From a virus, in the IMG/VR virus record IMGVR_UViG_3300032213_000043, positions 1 to 27,808 of that record: DNA of 27,808 bases, one strand, 5' to 3'. The translations under genes were made by a program, and so were the position numbers. Below the pieces are notes generated by a model. It had not been told where the DNA came from and did not search any database. It was given only the letters and a program-made list of their open reading frames with translations. This document shows positions 13,901 through 21,594 of the stretch, one piece after another. The stretch's first letter is position 1. Each line of letters opens with the position of its first letter.

Positions 13901-14908
13901 TTAAGCGCCGTATGCAGACTTGCGAATAGCCTCTGCCATTTCTTGGCTAGACGAATATCTTAAGTAAGAATTTAACGCGTCTGTCAAAGCATTGGTGCTG
14001 CCGACTTGGCCCGCCGCGCTAGCCGCGCCTGCGCCAGTTATGTTACCGCTTGCTCCCGCGCCGTAGCTACCCGCAGCCGCGCCGGTATTGCTCGCCGCTG
14101 CTTGACCACTACTAAGCAAACTGCCCAAAGGCGCTAATTGATTTGCGCGATTTGTTTGATAGCGGTTGTACGCGTTTGTGTATTCTTGCGAACCCATCTC
14201 TTGTCCAAAGCGCGTAGCTGCTTTAAGAGCGCTGCCGGAGATCAAACCGCCGCGCGCGGCTGCTTGCCGTTCAAGTGCTTTCTGCCCTTCTGACAAACGG
14301 AATCCATAGCCAGGGTCAGCAGTGAAATCGGACATGCCAAAGTCTTTTGCGTATTTGCCAAAACCTTCTGCGCTGGTATTTTTACTTAGGCCCAACAAAT
14401 CAAGAAGTCGATTTTGGGCGCCTATGCCCGCCCCACGGAAAGGTTCTTGAAGACCTTTCTGTTCTTGATATATTCTGTACATCAACTCATTGGCATCTCT
14501 AGCCGACTGAGCCTGTGTGTTAGCCGCGCTTGTCGCGGCGTTTGCACCCGTCAAACCAGACACAGCAAGAGCCGCAGGGGTTGCATAGGAACTTAACAAT
14601 GAACCCGCGCCGGCAGCGCCTGCGCCCGCACCGGCAGCACCCGCTGCACCAGCGCCATAGCCGCCTGCCTCACCAAGAAGTTGTGGCCCACCGGCGCCAC
14701 CAAGGCCAAGAGCGCTTGCACCGGCAGCGCCGATGGCTAAAGGTATCGCCACGTTATAGGCGCCGATGGCGCCTTTGCCAGAGGGGTCCATGCCAAGAAC
14801 GTCGTCTGCAACTTTACTTCCCAAAACATCGCGGGCAGCGCTGTATATGCCACCGCCGCCTGGGTCTAGCCCTAAGACGTTATCAAAAAGTTTGCTAAAA
14901 AATCCCAT
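13901..14908 (-). CDS. Gly/Ala-rich virion protein, DNA-transfer p32-like
   Basis: A 335-residue protein. Near the N-terminus VLGLDPGGGG (11-20) and VLGMDPSGKG (37-46) form a duplicated motif. Residues about 52-125 are strikingly Gly/Ala-rich (with GAAGAAGAGAGAAGAG at 87-102), suited to inserting into membranes. The second half, YGFRLSEGQKALERQAAARG (201-220), then SALKAATRFGQEM and YNRYQTNRANQLAPLGSLL, matches a family I know as 'DNA transfer protein p32', seen in podoviruses of Gram-negative hosts. It probably helps to carry DNA across the cell envelope. It starts on the base next to the preceding stop (TAA-ATG). The p32 assignment is moderate. Confidence 0.75.
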   Translation of the reverse strand: MGFFSKLFDNVLGLDPGGGGIYSAARDVLGSKVADDVLGMDPSGKGAIGAYNVAIPLAIGAAGASALGLGGAGGPQLLGEAGGYGAGAAGAAGAGAGAAGAGSLLSSYATPAALAVSGLTGANAATSAANTQAQSARDANELMYRIYQEQKGLQEPFRGAGIGAQNRLLDLLGLSKNTSAEGFGKYAKDFGMSDFTADPGYGFRLSEGQKALERQAAARGGLISGSALKAATRFGQEMGSQEYTNAYNRYQTNRANQLAPLGSLLSSGQAAASNTGAAAGSYGAGASGNITGAGAASAAGQVGSTNALTDALNSYLRYSSSQEMAEAIRKSAYGA

Positions 14909-15244
14909 TTAGGACACCTCACGACCGCTGACGCGGATATTGATTGCGCTGGCTGTGCCTGCAATTGTACTGATAAACCCACCAGCCGGAATGATCTGGC
15001 CTACCAGTTCTGGAAAAGTGTACACCTCGGATGCAAGCAGCGATTTTTCTTTGGTGATCAAATTTGCGTTGCCCGCTGACCCAGCCAAAGTCACAATATT
15101 TACGCTGATCGTTGCAGTGCTGGCGCTAAAGTTGGTAGCGGTGAATTTGTCAATGATCGTTGTGACGCCGTTGGCCGTGTACTGCGTTGTTTGGGTAGCT
15201 TCAACGATCTTGGCCGGCACCAAATTTTTTGCTGTTACGGTCAT
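14909..15244 (-). CDS. small beta-rich virion protein
   Basis: A 111-residue protein of alternating short strands: NLVPAKIVEATQTTQYTANG, FTATNFSASTATISVNIV, then INIRVSGREV at the end. The pattern suggests an immunoglobulin-like or jelly-roll sandwich. I recall similar proteins in phages between the fibre and ejection genes, with no assigned role. AAAAGGA precedes the ATG on the minus strand, and the next gene starts directly after its stop. A tail or capsid decoration role is possible but not shown. Confidence 0.7.
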   Translation of the reverse strand: MTVTAKNLVPAKIVEATQTTQYTANGVTTIIDKFTATNFSASTATISVNIVTLAGSAGNANLITKEKSLLASEVYTFPELVGQIIPAGGFISTIAGTASAINIRVSGREVS

Positions 15245-15256
15245 ACGCCAATCCTT

Positions 15257-17017
15257 TTACAAGACAACCCAACGCGAACCGGAGGATACAGTCACTACAA
15301 CACCGCTGGAAATCGTCATCGGCCCCGCCGACACACCAGCATTTCCGCTGGCAATAGTATAGCTGGTAGACACTGTAGTGCTGTTAATTGTGATGCCGTT
15401 GCTGGATACGTGCGCGGGAGAGGTAAGTTCGCCCGTAGACGGCTTGTAGAGCAGCTTGGCGTTGCCGGTGTACAGCGTGGTCGCCGTGCCCGAGGTGGCC
15501 GTCAAAAAGGTCGGGTACAGGTTTGTAGCCGTTGTGGTGTCGTTAGCAATCGTCAAAGACGCGCCCACGGAAGCCCATTTGACGCCCGTAGCAGCAGCCG
15601 AGTCGGCCACCAGGGCAAACGTGTCCGCGCCTACGGCCAAACGCACATTGTCTGTGCCGTTGGAGACAATTAAGTCGCCCTTGGTAGTGGTCGGAGACAG
15701 CGCGTCAAAGGCGTTAACCGCCGTTGTCTGGCCCGTACCGCCGTTGGCAATGGCTACGGTGCCTGTTACGTTTGACGCGGTGCCAGTGGTGTTCTGGTTG
15801 AGCGTAGGGATGTCTGTTGCAACAACCGCACGAAATGTAGGCGCGCCGGCAACGCCGTTGGGCGCGGCCAGCACAAAATTGGCCGTCTTACTGGCGTAAG
15901 GGTTGAGCGTGTCGCCATAGGCAGCGGCAAGACTGATGGCTGGTGTTGCGCCGCCGCTGGATACCACAGGCGAAGTGCCAGTGACAGAGGTAACTGGCGC
16001 AGTGCCGCTAGACGCCGCAGTGACCAAGCCTTTGCCGTTAACCGTGATGCTAGCGTTTGTAAACGAGCCGACATTGGTGTTGACAGTCGCCAAAGTACCC
16101 GCCGCCGTGACGTTTGTTGAACCGTCAAATGACGGGCTGGTGTAGGCCAGGTCGCCCGTTATGGCGATGGTTCGCCCTGTGGTCAGGGTGGCCGCGCTGC
16201 CAGTGGTGTTTTGGTTTAGCGTAGGAAAGTCAGCCGCAACGGCAATTGACAGCGCGCCGGTCGTGGTGGTGGACTTTAGAATGCCCGTGGTTAACGCTGA
16301 TGTGCCTGCGGAATAATCAGTGCCCGCCGTGGCGGCAGACAAAGCCGTACCGTTGCCTTTAAGCACGCCGGTAATGCTGGTCGATAGGGTCAGCGCAGGC
16401 GTTGCCCCGCCGCTTGACGAGCCAGCAAAGCCGTTGGCCGATACAACCGACACGGCGGTAACTGTGCCGCTGCCAGTGCCCGCGCCGATGGCCGTGCGGA
16501 AGGTTGCCGCGTCCAGCGTGGAAACAGTGTTGTCGGCATTGATGCGGACAAAAGTAATTGCGCTGGGGTTGGGCAGGGTAAAGAAGTTGCCGCCGACAGT
16601 GGTAGCCCCAAGCGATGTACGGCCAGTGGCCGCAACCAGGTTGGTGGCCCCGCCGTCCCATTGCTGGCGCTCGGCATACGCGGTGTCCCATTGCGTTTGC
16701 TTGGCCGTTGTAGGGATGGAGTACCCGCTGCTGTAGGACACGGCCAGCGTGCCCGCTGAAGTGATTGGTGAGCCTGCAACTGATAGGCCCGTGGGCACTG
16801 TCATGGCAACCGAAGTCACCGTACCAAACGCGCTTTCGCCGCCGCCGCTTGGTGGGCCTATTTGCAAGTCATCCAACGATGTGATGTTGTTGCCAGAACC
16901 CGTCAGGTCAAACAGGTTTAGAAAAAAGCGATACCACTGACGCGACATCAACCCCGTGCGTGGATCGATAAGCTCGACACGCGACGAAGGTATGTTCGTT
17001 ATGTTATTTTCAGGCAT
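15257..17017 (-). CDS. long tail fibre protein with repeats
   Basis: A 586-residue, Ser/Thr/Gly/Ala-rich fibre. The N-terminus (SRVELIDPRTGLMSRQWYRF, 12-31, then FLNLF) is a compact attachment-like motif. The shaft holds repeated units: GTVTSVAMTVPTGL and GTVTAVSVVSANGF, SSGGATPALTLS and SSGGATPAISLA, and two copies of PTLNQNTTG (also seen in DNA as near-identical 28-base stretches at 15783-15810 and 16200-16227). SFTNASITVNGKGLVTAASS is a widespread fibre segment. The last 39 residues match the C-terminus of the fibre at 9230-9889. It follows the gp10 homologue with an 8-base overlap, where P22 encodes its tail needle. It is probably the main host-binding or needle-replacing fibre; which of these is uncertain. 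Confidence 0.8.
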   Translation of the reverse strand: MPENNITNIPSSRVELIDPRTGLMSRQWYRFFLNLFDLTGSGNNITSLDDLQIGPPSGGGESAFGTVTSVAMTVPTGLSVAGSPITSAGTLAVSYSSGYSIPTTAKQTQWDTAYAERQQWDGGATNLVAATGRTSLGATTVGGNFFTLPNPSAITFVRINADNTVSTLDAATFRTAIGAGTGSGTVTAVSVVSANGFAGSSSGGATPALTLSTSITGVLKGNGTALSAATAGTDYSAGTSALTTGILKSTTTTGALSIAVAADFPTLNQNTTGSAATLTTGRTIAITGDLAYTSPSFDGSTNVTAAGTLATVNTNVGSFTNASITVNGKGLVTAASSGTAPVTSVTGTSPVVSSGGATPAISLAAAYGDTLNPYASKTANFVLAAPNGVAGAPTFRAVVATDIPTLNQNTTGTASNVTGTVAIANGGTGQTTAVNAFDALSPTTTKGDLIVSNGTDNVRLAVGADTFALVADSAAATGVKWASVGASLTIANDTTTATNLYPTFLTATSGTATTLYTGNAKLLYKPSTGELTSPAHVSSNGITINSTTVSTSYTIASGNAGVSAGPMTISSGVVVTVSSGSRWVVL

Positions 17018-18452
17018 CGGTCGGCGTTACAAAGACTTCCGCGCCCAAGATGGTTATCTTCACGGGGTCAGTGCCCGACACCTCATAAACGCGGTCGCGC
17101 AGCTTGAGCGTCATGCCCAGCCGGCGCCAAATGCAGCGTTTGAAATATTGGCCGATCTTGCCGATTGACTGCCAGTACTCGTTTGACCAGGTGTGCCCAC
17201 CATCGTCAGACCAGCGCAGCATGACTTGAGGGTCTTCGCCTTGGCCTACGTTGATGCCTACGCCGGCCTCGCAATCAAGCTGAAGGTTGTGCTGCGACGA
17301 GCGTTTGAGGGTGTTCTGGCCGGTAGGGATGGCCCTCCATGACCGCAACCACTTTTGAATGTCGCTGTTGTCGGCGTACACATCCAAATCAAAGGTGTAT
17401 ATGTTGCCGTTTTCGTAGTCGCCCACGATGATGTTGCCGCCAAAATTACACTGGCAGTTTGACCGATGGCGGGTAAATTCGCCGTTGTCCCAGCCAGCGC
17501 GTTCATGCCATGCTTGGGTGGCAACATCGTAGACCCAAGTGGCGTTGCCGCTAGGAAACGTCAGCACGTAGAAAGCGTGGCCTTCTTGCTGGTACGTGTA
17601 GGCCACCGCGTCCGAGATGTTGCCGTATTGGGCGATAGCGTATTCGATTGCATGAGTAGAGATGCGTTGGCCGGTGTAGCCGTTGGCCCGATAGACAATG
17701 CCTTGCCCACGGGCGTCTGTGCCCAGCCAAAACAAGCCGTTGTCTAGCTTGGCGATGGAAAACGCCGCTACGCAGCCGATCTCATTGAACGCGCCTTGAA
17801 TGCGGGCCAAAGGAAAGTCAGCCAAGCCGGCGTCATACCAAACTTCAACCGAGTCTGTACCAAACAGCCAAACTTCGCGGTGGTCAACAATTATGCCAAC
17901 CAGGCCGTCAGGTGAGCCTTCGGAACTGGCAAAGTCCAGCGGGTCAACTTGGGTGCCCTCAAACAATTGCGTCACCCAGAATTTTTGGCTGTCCGGCTCG
18001 TTGAACACAAAGTAGCCGTCCAAGTAGCCGACCGTCACCGCGCCTGGAAAGTCAATGTCCGTGATCTCAGCAAAGGTGTTCAGCGTTTCGTTGTAGATGT
18101 AGCTGCGCGGATTGCAGGCAATAAACAATTGCGTGCCGTTGTCAGCAATAGATACCGGCCCCGTGCCCGAGATGGTGCCCAGCAGCGTGGGCGTGGCAGT
18201 CAAGCCGCTAAGTTTGTAAAATTCTTGGCCTGACGCGACATAGAAGTCAGACCCGTTGGTCTGGTGTGCCCACAAGCCGCGAACAGGGCCGGTGCCGACC
18301 GTCTGAAGATATTTCAGGCCAGGGCAGCGCGACAAAAAACCTGCCTCTTTGCCACCCTCTGGAATGACTTCGGGGAACAGATTTACCATGCGGTTGTCGG
18401 CAGCGTTGATGCTGCGCGCAACATACGATGAGCCAAGGATTGGCGTTTTCAT
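17010..18452 (-). CDS. head completion / DNA stabilisation protein, P22 gp10-like
   Basis: A 480-residue protein, near the 472 of P22 gp10, the tail hub that plugs the portal after packaging. The N-terminus LGSSYVARSINAADNRMVNL (6-25), FPEVIPEGGKEAGFLSRCPGL and the following repeated blades (for example GTQLFIACNPRSYIYN, VGYLDGYFVFNEPDSQKFWV, HREVWLFGTDSVEVWYD) are characteristic of this family, which I know as a phage stabilisation protein built as a propeller-like fold. The conserved GAFNEIGCVAAFSIAKLDNG and FWLGTDARG also fit. Its ATG overlaps the gp4-like stop as TGATG, the same order as in P22. Firm assignment. Confidence 0.9.
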   Translation of the reverse strand: MKTPILGSSYVARSINAADNRMVNLFPEVIPEGGKEAGFLSRCPGLKYLQTVGTGPVRGLWAHQTNGSDFYVASGQEFYKLSGLTATPTLLGTISGTGPVSIADNGTQLFIACNPRSYIYNETLNTFAEITDIDFPGAVTVGYLDGYFVFNEPDSQKFWVTQLFEGTQVDPLDFASSEGSPDGLVGIIVDHREVWLFGTDSVEVWYDAGLADFPLARIQGAFNEIGCVAAFSIAKLDNGLFWLGTDARGQGIVYRANGYTGQRISTHAIEYAIAQYGNISDAVAYTYQQEGHAFYVLTFPSGNATWVYDVATQAWHERAGWDNGEFTRHRSNCQCNFGGNIIVGDYENGNIYTFDLDVYADNSDIQKWLRSWRAIPTGQNTLKRSSQHNLQLDCEAGVGINVGQGEDPQVMLRWSDDGGHTWSNEYWQSIGKIGQYFKRCIWRRLGMTLKLRDRVYEVSGTDPVKITILGAEVFVTPTDA

Positions 18453-19168
18453 CAGTAATTTCCGGCGTAGATGTTAAACCGCTGACGAGTCGCCACAATG
18501 GCGTATGGCATTGACATCACATCATCAGGATTGTTGATGCGTTTAATATTGCGCTTGCTTGTCATGGCAATGCGTTGCACTTGGCGGCTTGGCTCAACGC
18601 CGTACTCTGGCGCTATCTCCATCGCCAAGTTGTAGGTGAACGCACGCAAGTAACCTGGCGGGAAAAACAAGTCAGTCACCAACGCGGCAGGCTCGTCCAA
18701 CTTTTGAACCGACACAAAGTGCCATTCCAGATCGCGTGTGGGGCGGGGGTAGATCGACATCGTGACATCGGGGAAACCCATGTTCACAAAGATCACTTGC
18801 GGATAGGTGCTGGTTACGGTCTTGACCGCGATGCCGTTGTACTGCTGCTGGTTGATGAACTTGATGCCGAACGACACGTTCGTGCCAGGGTCGCGGAAGT
18901 AAGTCGCCTCGTCCAGCAGCACAGGGCGTAGCCCCACAAAATTACCCGAAGGGCCGAGCGTGCGGATGTACTCGCCGGCAGGCCACGTAAAAACTTGATC
19001 TTGTGTGCAAAAGACAGACAGCCGCTCAGTATCCCAAGAGTCGATCATCTGGTTCATCGCCATCAGACCGTCTTGCGACATAGCCGCCGATGGCGTCTCA
19101 TTTTCGGCCAATACGCCTAGCAGGCGAAGTGCGCGATTGATTTGATCGCCAGCGGTGTAAACGGCCAT
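18452..19168 (-). CDS. head completion protein, P22 gp4-like
   Basis: A 238-residue protein corresponding to the first adaptor that binds under the portal after packaging. The N-terminal helices (TAGDQINRALRLLGVLAE, then GLMAMNQMIDSWDTERLSVF) and the C-terminal FFPPGYLRAFTYNLAMEIAP are typical of gp4-type proteins. P22 gp4 has 166 residues, so this one carries an extra middle region of strands (about 90-150, with VIFVNMGFPDVTMSIYPRP). P22 gp4 also has peptidoglycan-cutting activity; I see nothing that lets me claim it here. AAGGAG precedes the start, and the gp10 homologue follows directly. Confidence 0.85.
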   Translation of the reverse strand: MAVYTAGDQINRALRLLGVLAENETPSAAMSQDGLMAMNQMIDSWDTERLSVFCTQDQVFTWPAGEYIRTLGPSGNFVGLRPVLLDEATYFRDPGTNVSFGIKFINQQQYNGIAVKTVTSTYPQVIFVNMGFPDVTMSIYPRPTRDLEWHFVSVQKLDEPAALVTDLFFPPGYLRAFTYNLAMEIAPEYGVEPSRQVQRIAMTSKRNIKRINNPDDVMSMPYAIVATRQRFNIYAGNY

Positions 19169-19169
19169 T

Positions 19170-19361
19170 TCAGACTCCTTCGGCTACAGCCTTACGTGTG
19201 TATTTGCGCTTAACTTCTAGCGCGTTCACCGCTACTTCAGGTTCTGATGTAGGTGCTTCTGGATTGTAGCGTGTCCAGCCGTGTGTTTCATCATAAACGG
19301 CCTCAAGTTCTATAGTGGCAACTTTACGACCGTGGACAGGGTGCTGAAGATAAATGTTCAT
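19170..19361 (-). CDS. small phage protein of the head region, unknown function
   Basis: A 63-residue protein: MNIYLQHPVHGRKVATIELE, an acidic helix, a GWTRYNP turn and a basic end VKRKYTRKAVAEG. I recall this IYL.HPVHG.KVA start and basic tail in many phages between coat and connector genes, without a known role. There is no ribosome site at all before the ATG at 19359-19361: the hairpin at 19366-19390 ends four bases upstream. Translation may therefore be low or rely on re-initiation. The basic tail may contact DNA or RNA. Confidence 0.7.
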   Translation of the reverse strand: MNIYLQHPVHGRKVATIELEAVYDETHGWTRYNPEAPTSEPEVAVNALEVKRKYTRKAVAEGV

Positions 19362-19365
19362 AGGA

Positions 19366-19390
19366 AAAAGGGGGTGATTAGCCCCCTTTT
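19366..19390 (-). terminator. perfect 9-bp hairpin after the gene at 19393-19857
   Basis: AAAAGGGGG at 19366-19374 and CCCCCTTTT at 19382-19390 form a perfect 9-bp stem with a 7-base loop. Read on the minus strand the right arm ends in five T (19369-19365), as in an intrinsic terminator; because the stem is A/T-flanked it could also act on the other strand. It fills the gap between two late genes. Read-through must be partial, since essential connector genes lie downstream with no obvious new promoter. Confidence 0.7.
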
Positions 19391-19392
19391 AT

Positions 19393-19857
19393 TTAGGATG
19401 CTACCAATGGAACAGAATACCACTGGGTGGTGGAAGATGCCACCAACAACGAACTGGTAAGGTTTGTAATGCTATACGCACCGTTGGCCGCAACTGCATT
19501 GATTGCCCCGCCAGTGGCGGGATAAATATTCAGCGCGCCGGCAGCGGTGTTTTTAACGATAATTACCATACCAGCTACCGCTGTAGGCAAAATCACGCCT
19601 TTGGTGCCATCTGCCGCCGAAACGACATTGATACCCTCAGCTAGTGCAGCAGCATTGCCTTGAGTACTGCCAGCCGCCGCAACAGCAGCAACAGGAAGGC
19701 GAATGGCGCCGGTTGAAGTGCCGGTTGAATTGCCGGTCATGGTCGTAGCAGTTATGGTCGTAGCGGTTACCGCTTGCAACGCTGACGCGCCGGTGACGGT
19801 TACGCTATCAAATTCAGGGTCGCTATACGCAACGCCTACAGCTTTTGTATTTGGCAT
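19393..19857 (-). CDS. putative capsid-surface or head protein with NTKA-GVAY tag
   Basis: A 154-residue, Ala/Thr/Gly-rich protein. The first 16 residues (MPNTKAVGVAYSDPEF) match the start of the gene at 25407-25811 at 13 positions. The body begins with TVTGASALQAVTATTITATT, resembling beta-helical fibre spacers, continues through GAIRLPVAAVAAAGSTQGNA and ends in a beta domain (GVILPTAVAGMVIIVKNTAA, then STTQWYSVPLVA). It may be a head fibre or decoration protein, given its place soon after the coat gene. CAAGGAAAC precedes the start, and hairpins stand on both sides (19366-19390 and 19875-19898). Confidence 0.7.
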   Translation of the reverse strand: MPNTKAVGVAYSDPEFDSVTVTGASALQAVTATTITATTMTGNSTGTSTGAIRLPVAAVAAAGSTQGNAAALAEGINVVSAADGTKGVILPTAVAGMVIIVKNTAAGALNIYPATGGAINAVAANGAYSITNLTSSLLVASSTTQWYSVPLVAS

Positions 19858-19874
19858 GATTTTGTTTCCTTGTA

Positions 19875-19898
19875 AAACAGGGGCCGAAGCCCCCGTTT
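19875..19898 (-). terminator. UUCG-tetraloop hairpin after the gene at 19903-20310
   Basis: On the minus strand the bases read AAACGGGGGC, TTCG, GCCCCTGTTT: a 10-bp stem (one G-U pair) closed by the very stable C(UUCG)G loop and followed by T. This looks like an intrinsic terminator or a 3'-end-protecting hairpin. The stop of the gene at 19903 lies four bases upstream of it. The strand of function is clear because only the minus-strand RNA has the UUCG loop; the plus strand gives CGAA. Confidence 0.7.
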
Positions 19899-19902
19899 AA
19901 GT

Positions 19903-20310
19903 TTAGCCAAGACGATACACAACGTAAGTGCCGTCACCGGTCTTACGGAAGCGGAACAGTTGGCTGGTTGTCACAGCGATAGCGACCAAAGCGTTGCCGC
20001 CGTCACTCACGCCAGTATTAACAGCCAGTGTCACCGCGCCAGAGCTAGTGCCGATGTTGACGATTGACAGATCAAAAGTGCTGCCAACGGTGGCATTAGG
20101 AACAGCAGCGTCAATTGCAGTGCCCAAAGGCAGCGTGTAAGTTGCAGCAGATGTAGATGGGTTAGCCACTAACATTTGATTGCAAATTTGTGCTGCTGTC
20201 AGGGTTGCTGTAGCCGTAGCTGTTTGAGGCGCAGCCATTGCGCCCATGATAGTTTCTTGACGGTTGCCTGCACCAACTTGGTAACCGCCTGCGCCATTAG
20301 GGAGAGCCAT
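19903..20310 (-). CDS. putative head decoration protein
   Basis: A 135-residue protein starting MALPNGAGGYQVGAGNRQET. The rest (TLTAAQICNQMLVANPSTSA, ATYTLPLGTAIDAAV, FDLSIVNIGTSSGAVTLAVN, then FRFRKTGDGTYVVYRL) is a beta-sandwich-like domain I recall as a common unknown gene directly after the coat gene in many phages; decoration or head-stabilising function is likely from place and abundance in such positions. TTAAGGAAA precedes the start. UUCG hairpins lie before (20337-20358) and after (19875-19898) the gene. Confidence 0.75.
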   Translation of the reverse strand: MALPNGAGGYQVGAGNRQETIMGAMAAPQTATATATLTAAQICNQMLVANPSTSAATYTLPLGTAIDAAVPNATVGSTFDLSIVNIGTSSGAVTLAVNTGVSDGGNALVAIAVTTSQLFRFRKTGDGTYVVYRLG

Positions 20311-20336
20311 GATAATTTCCTTAAAAAAGATTTAGA

Positions 20337-20358
20337 AAACGGGGCCGAAGCCCCATTC
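20337..20358 (-). terminator. UUCG-tetraloop hairpin after the coat gene
   Basis: The minus strand reads GGGGC, TTCG, GCCCC (20354-20341), extended by G-U and A-U pairs to about 8-9 bp, and is followed by GTTTTC. It begins four bases after the coat gene's stop. The core is the same 14 bases as in the hairpin at 19875-19898, though the outer pairs differ. The gene behind it has its own ribosome site. Either a leaky terminator or a stabilised 3' end of the coat messenger RNA. Confidence 0.65.
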
Positions 20359-20361
20359 GGT

Positions 20362-21573
20362 TTAGCCCCAGATGCGGCAAGCCATTTGTGGACGGATGGT
20401 ACTGAAACCATACAGAACGTCAATACGGCAAGGCATACGGTCGTTGTTGATGTCGTACTGACGAACAACGCGCAGGCTGATACCGTTATGAACGGCACGT
20501 GCAGCCATGTCAACGCCTTGTGGCAGCAACAGGTCAGCAGTGGCAAACGTGATGGCATCCTTGTGGTAAACCAAGTTCTGAGCGTACTGAGTAGAGGCCG
20601 CGCCCACGAAGGTCACAGTTGCGCCAGTTGCAGGCAGCACATCCACAGTAGCCAGAGCGTGGTTGGCCGAGTACATCGGTGCAACAGTCACAGTCCAAGT
20701 GCCGGACGAAGCGGTGGCGTCAGCCAGAGCAACAAACTGGAACAGCGAACCAGTAGACTCACGGGTTTGTGGGTTGACAGCATTGCAAGCACTGACTGTG
20801 AACACGTCACCAGCTTTGATGGTGGTAGACACAGAGCCTTGTTCCAACAGAATGGAAGAAGCACCTTCGGCAGTAACGCCTGGGGTCTTAACCAGTGTGG
20901 AAGCGCTTGCGCTACGTGAGCCAGTGGTGTGCTGCTTGATCGACTGAGACATGTTGACTTCATCAAAGCCCAACACGCCGGTGCCCATCATGCCGTTTTT
21001 GAACTGCTTGGAGACGGTATCGGTCGGATTGAACAGACCTTTCATACCTTCAACCAGACCGGCGTTGGCCGCTGGGTTCACGGTAGCGTAGCGTGGGTTC
21101 ATCACAGCAGCGTTCTCGTTCAGCTTCTGTTGGGCTTGGAGCAGCACCAGCGAAGTCGAAGGAGTGGTGCCGGGCGTGCCAACGGTGTTACCGATGGTTT
21201 TGTACGCATTGGCAACGTCAGCATCAATGCTGGAGGCCAACTGGCTGATACGCGGCTTGAGAACACGCTCTGCGAAGTCGTCCAATTGCATAGTCAGTTC
21301 AGCAGATGTGAAGTTGACACCGATGTGCTTTTGGGTAGAAACAGCCAGAGTGGTGAACTGCTCGTTGTCGTCCTGAACTTGCAGGGCGGCGCCGTCAGTA
21401 ACCAGAGCGCGGTCAGGCAGACGGATACGCAGGGTGGAGCCAATCTTAGCGCCTTCAACAGCAAAGCTGTCGTCGTACTGGCGATTGACGTTGCGGGTGA
21501 GCACAAGGTTGTTCTCAAGGATTTCGAGAGCTTTCCGTGTGATCATGTCGATGGTAAGAATCGAGTTTGACAT
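20362..21573 (-). CDS. major capsid protein, P22 gp5-like
   Basis: A 403-residue coat protein (P22 gp5: 430) of the HK97 fold with the P22-type inserted domain. Recognisable parts are the N-terminal arm MSNSILTIDMITRKALEILE, NRQYDDSF and IGSTLRIRLPDRA, the long central helix region ERVLKPRISQLASSIDADVA (105-124), the inserted beta domain at about 230-325 (with GASSILLEQG and VFTVSACNAVNPQTRESTG), and the end YDINNDRMPCRIDVLYG, which is typical. It assembles on the scaffold encoded directly upstream and forms the icosahedral shell. TTTAGGAAA precedes the start. A UUCG hairpin stands right behind it. Confidence 0.92.
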   Translation of the reverse strand: MSNSILTIDMITRKALEILENNLVLTRNVNRQYDDSFAVEGAKIGSTLRIRLPDRALVTDGAALQVQDDNEQFTTLAVSTQKHIGVNFTSAELTMQLDDFAERVLKPRISQLASSIDADVANAYKTIGNTVGTPGTTPSTSLVLLQAQQKLNENAAVMNPRYATVNPAANAGLVEGMKGLFNPTDTVSKQFKNGMMGTGVLGFDEVNMSQSIKQHTTGSRSASASTLVKTPGVTAEGASSILLEQGSVSTTIKAGDVFTVSACNAVNPQTRESTGSLFQFVALADATASSGTWTVTVAPMYSANHALATVDVLPATGATVTFVGAASTQYAQNLVYHKDAITFATADLLLPQGVDMAARAVHNGISLRVVRQYDINNDRMPCRIDVLYGFSTIRPQMACRIWG

Positions 21574-21594
21574 TTGTAAATTTCCTAAAAAAAG

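Noticed and set aside
15783-16227. Direct repeat of about 28 bases, which could suggest a recombination or attachment site
   Set aside because: It encodes the repeated PTLNQNTTG unit of the fibre shaft and is explained by protein repetition.
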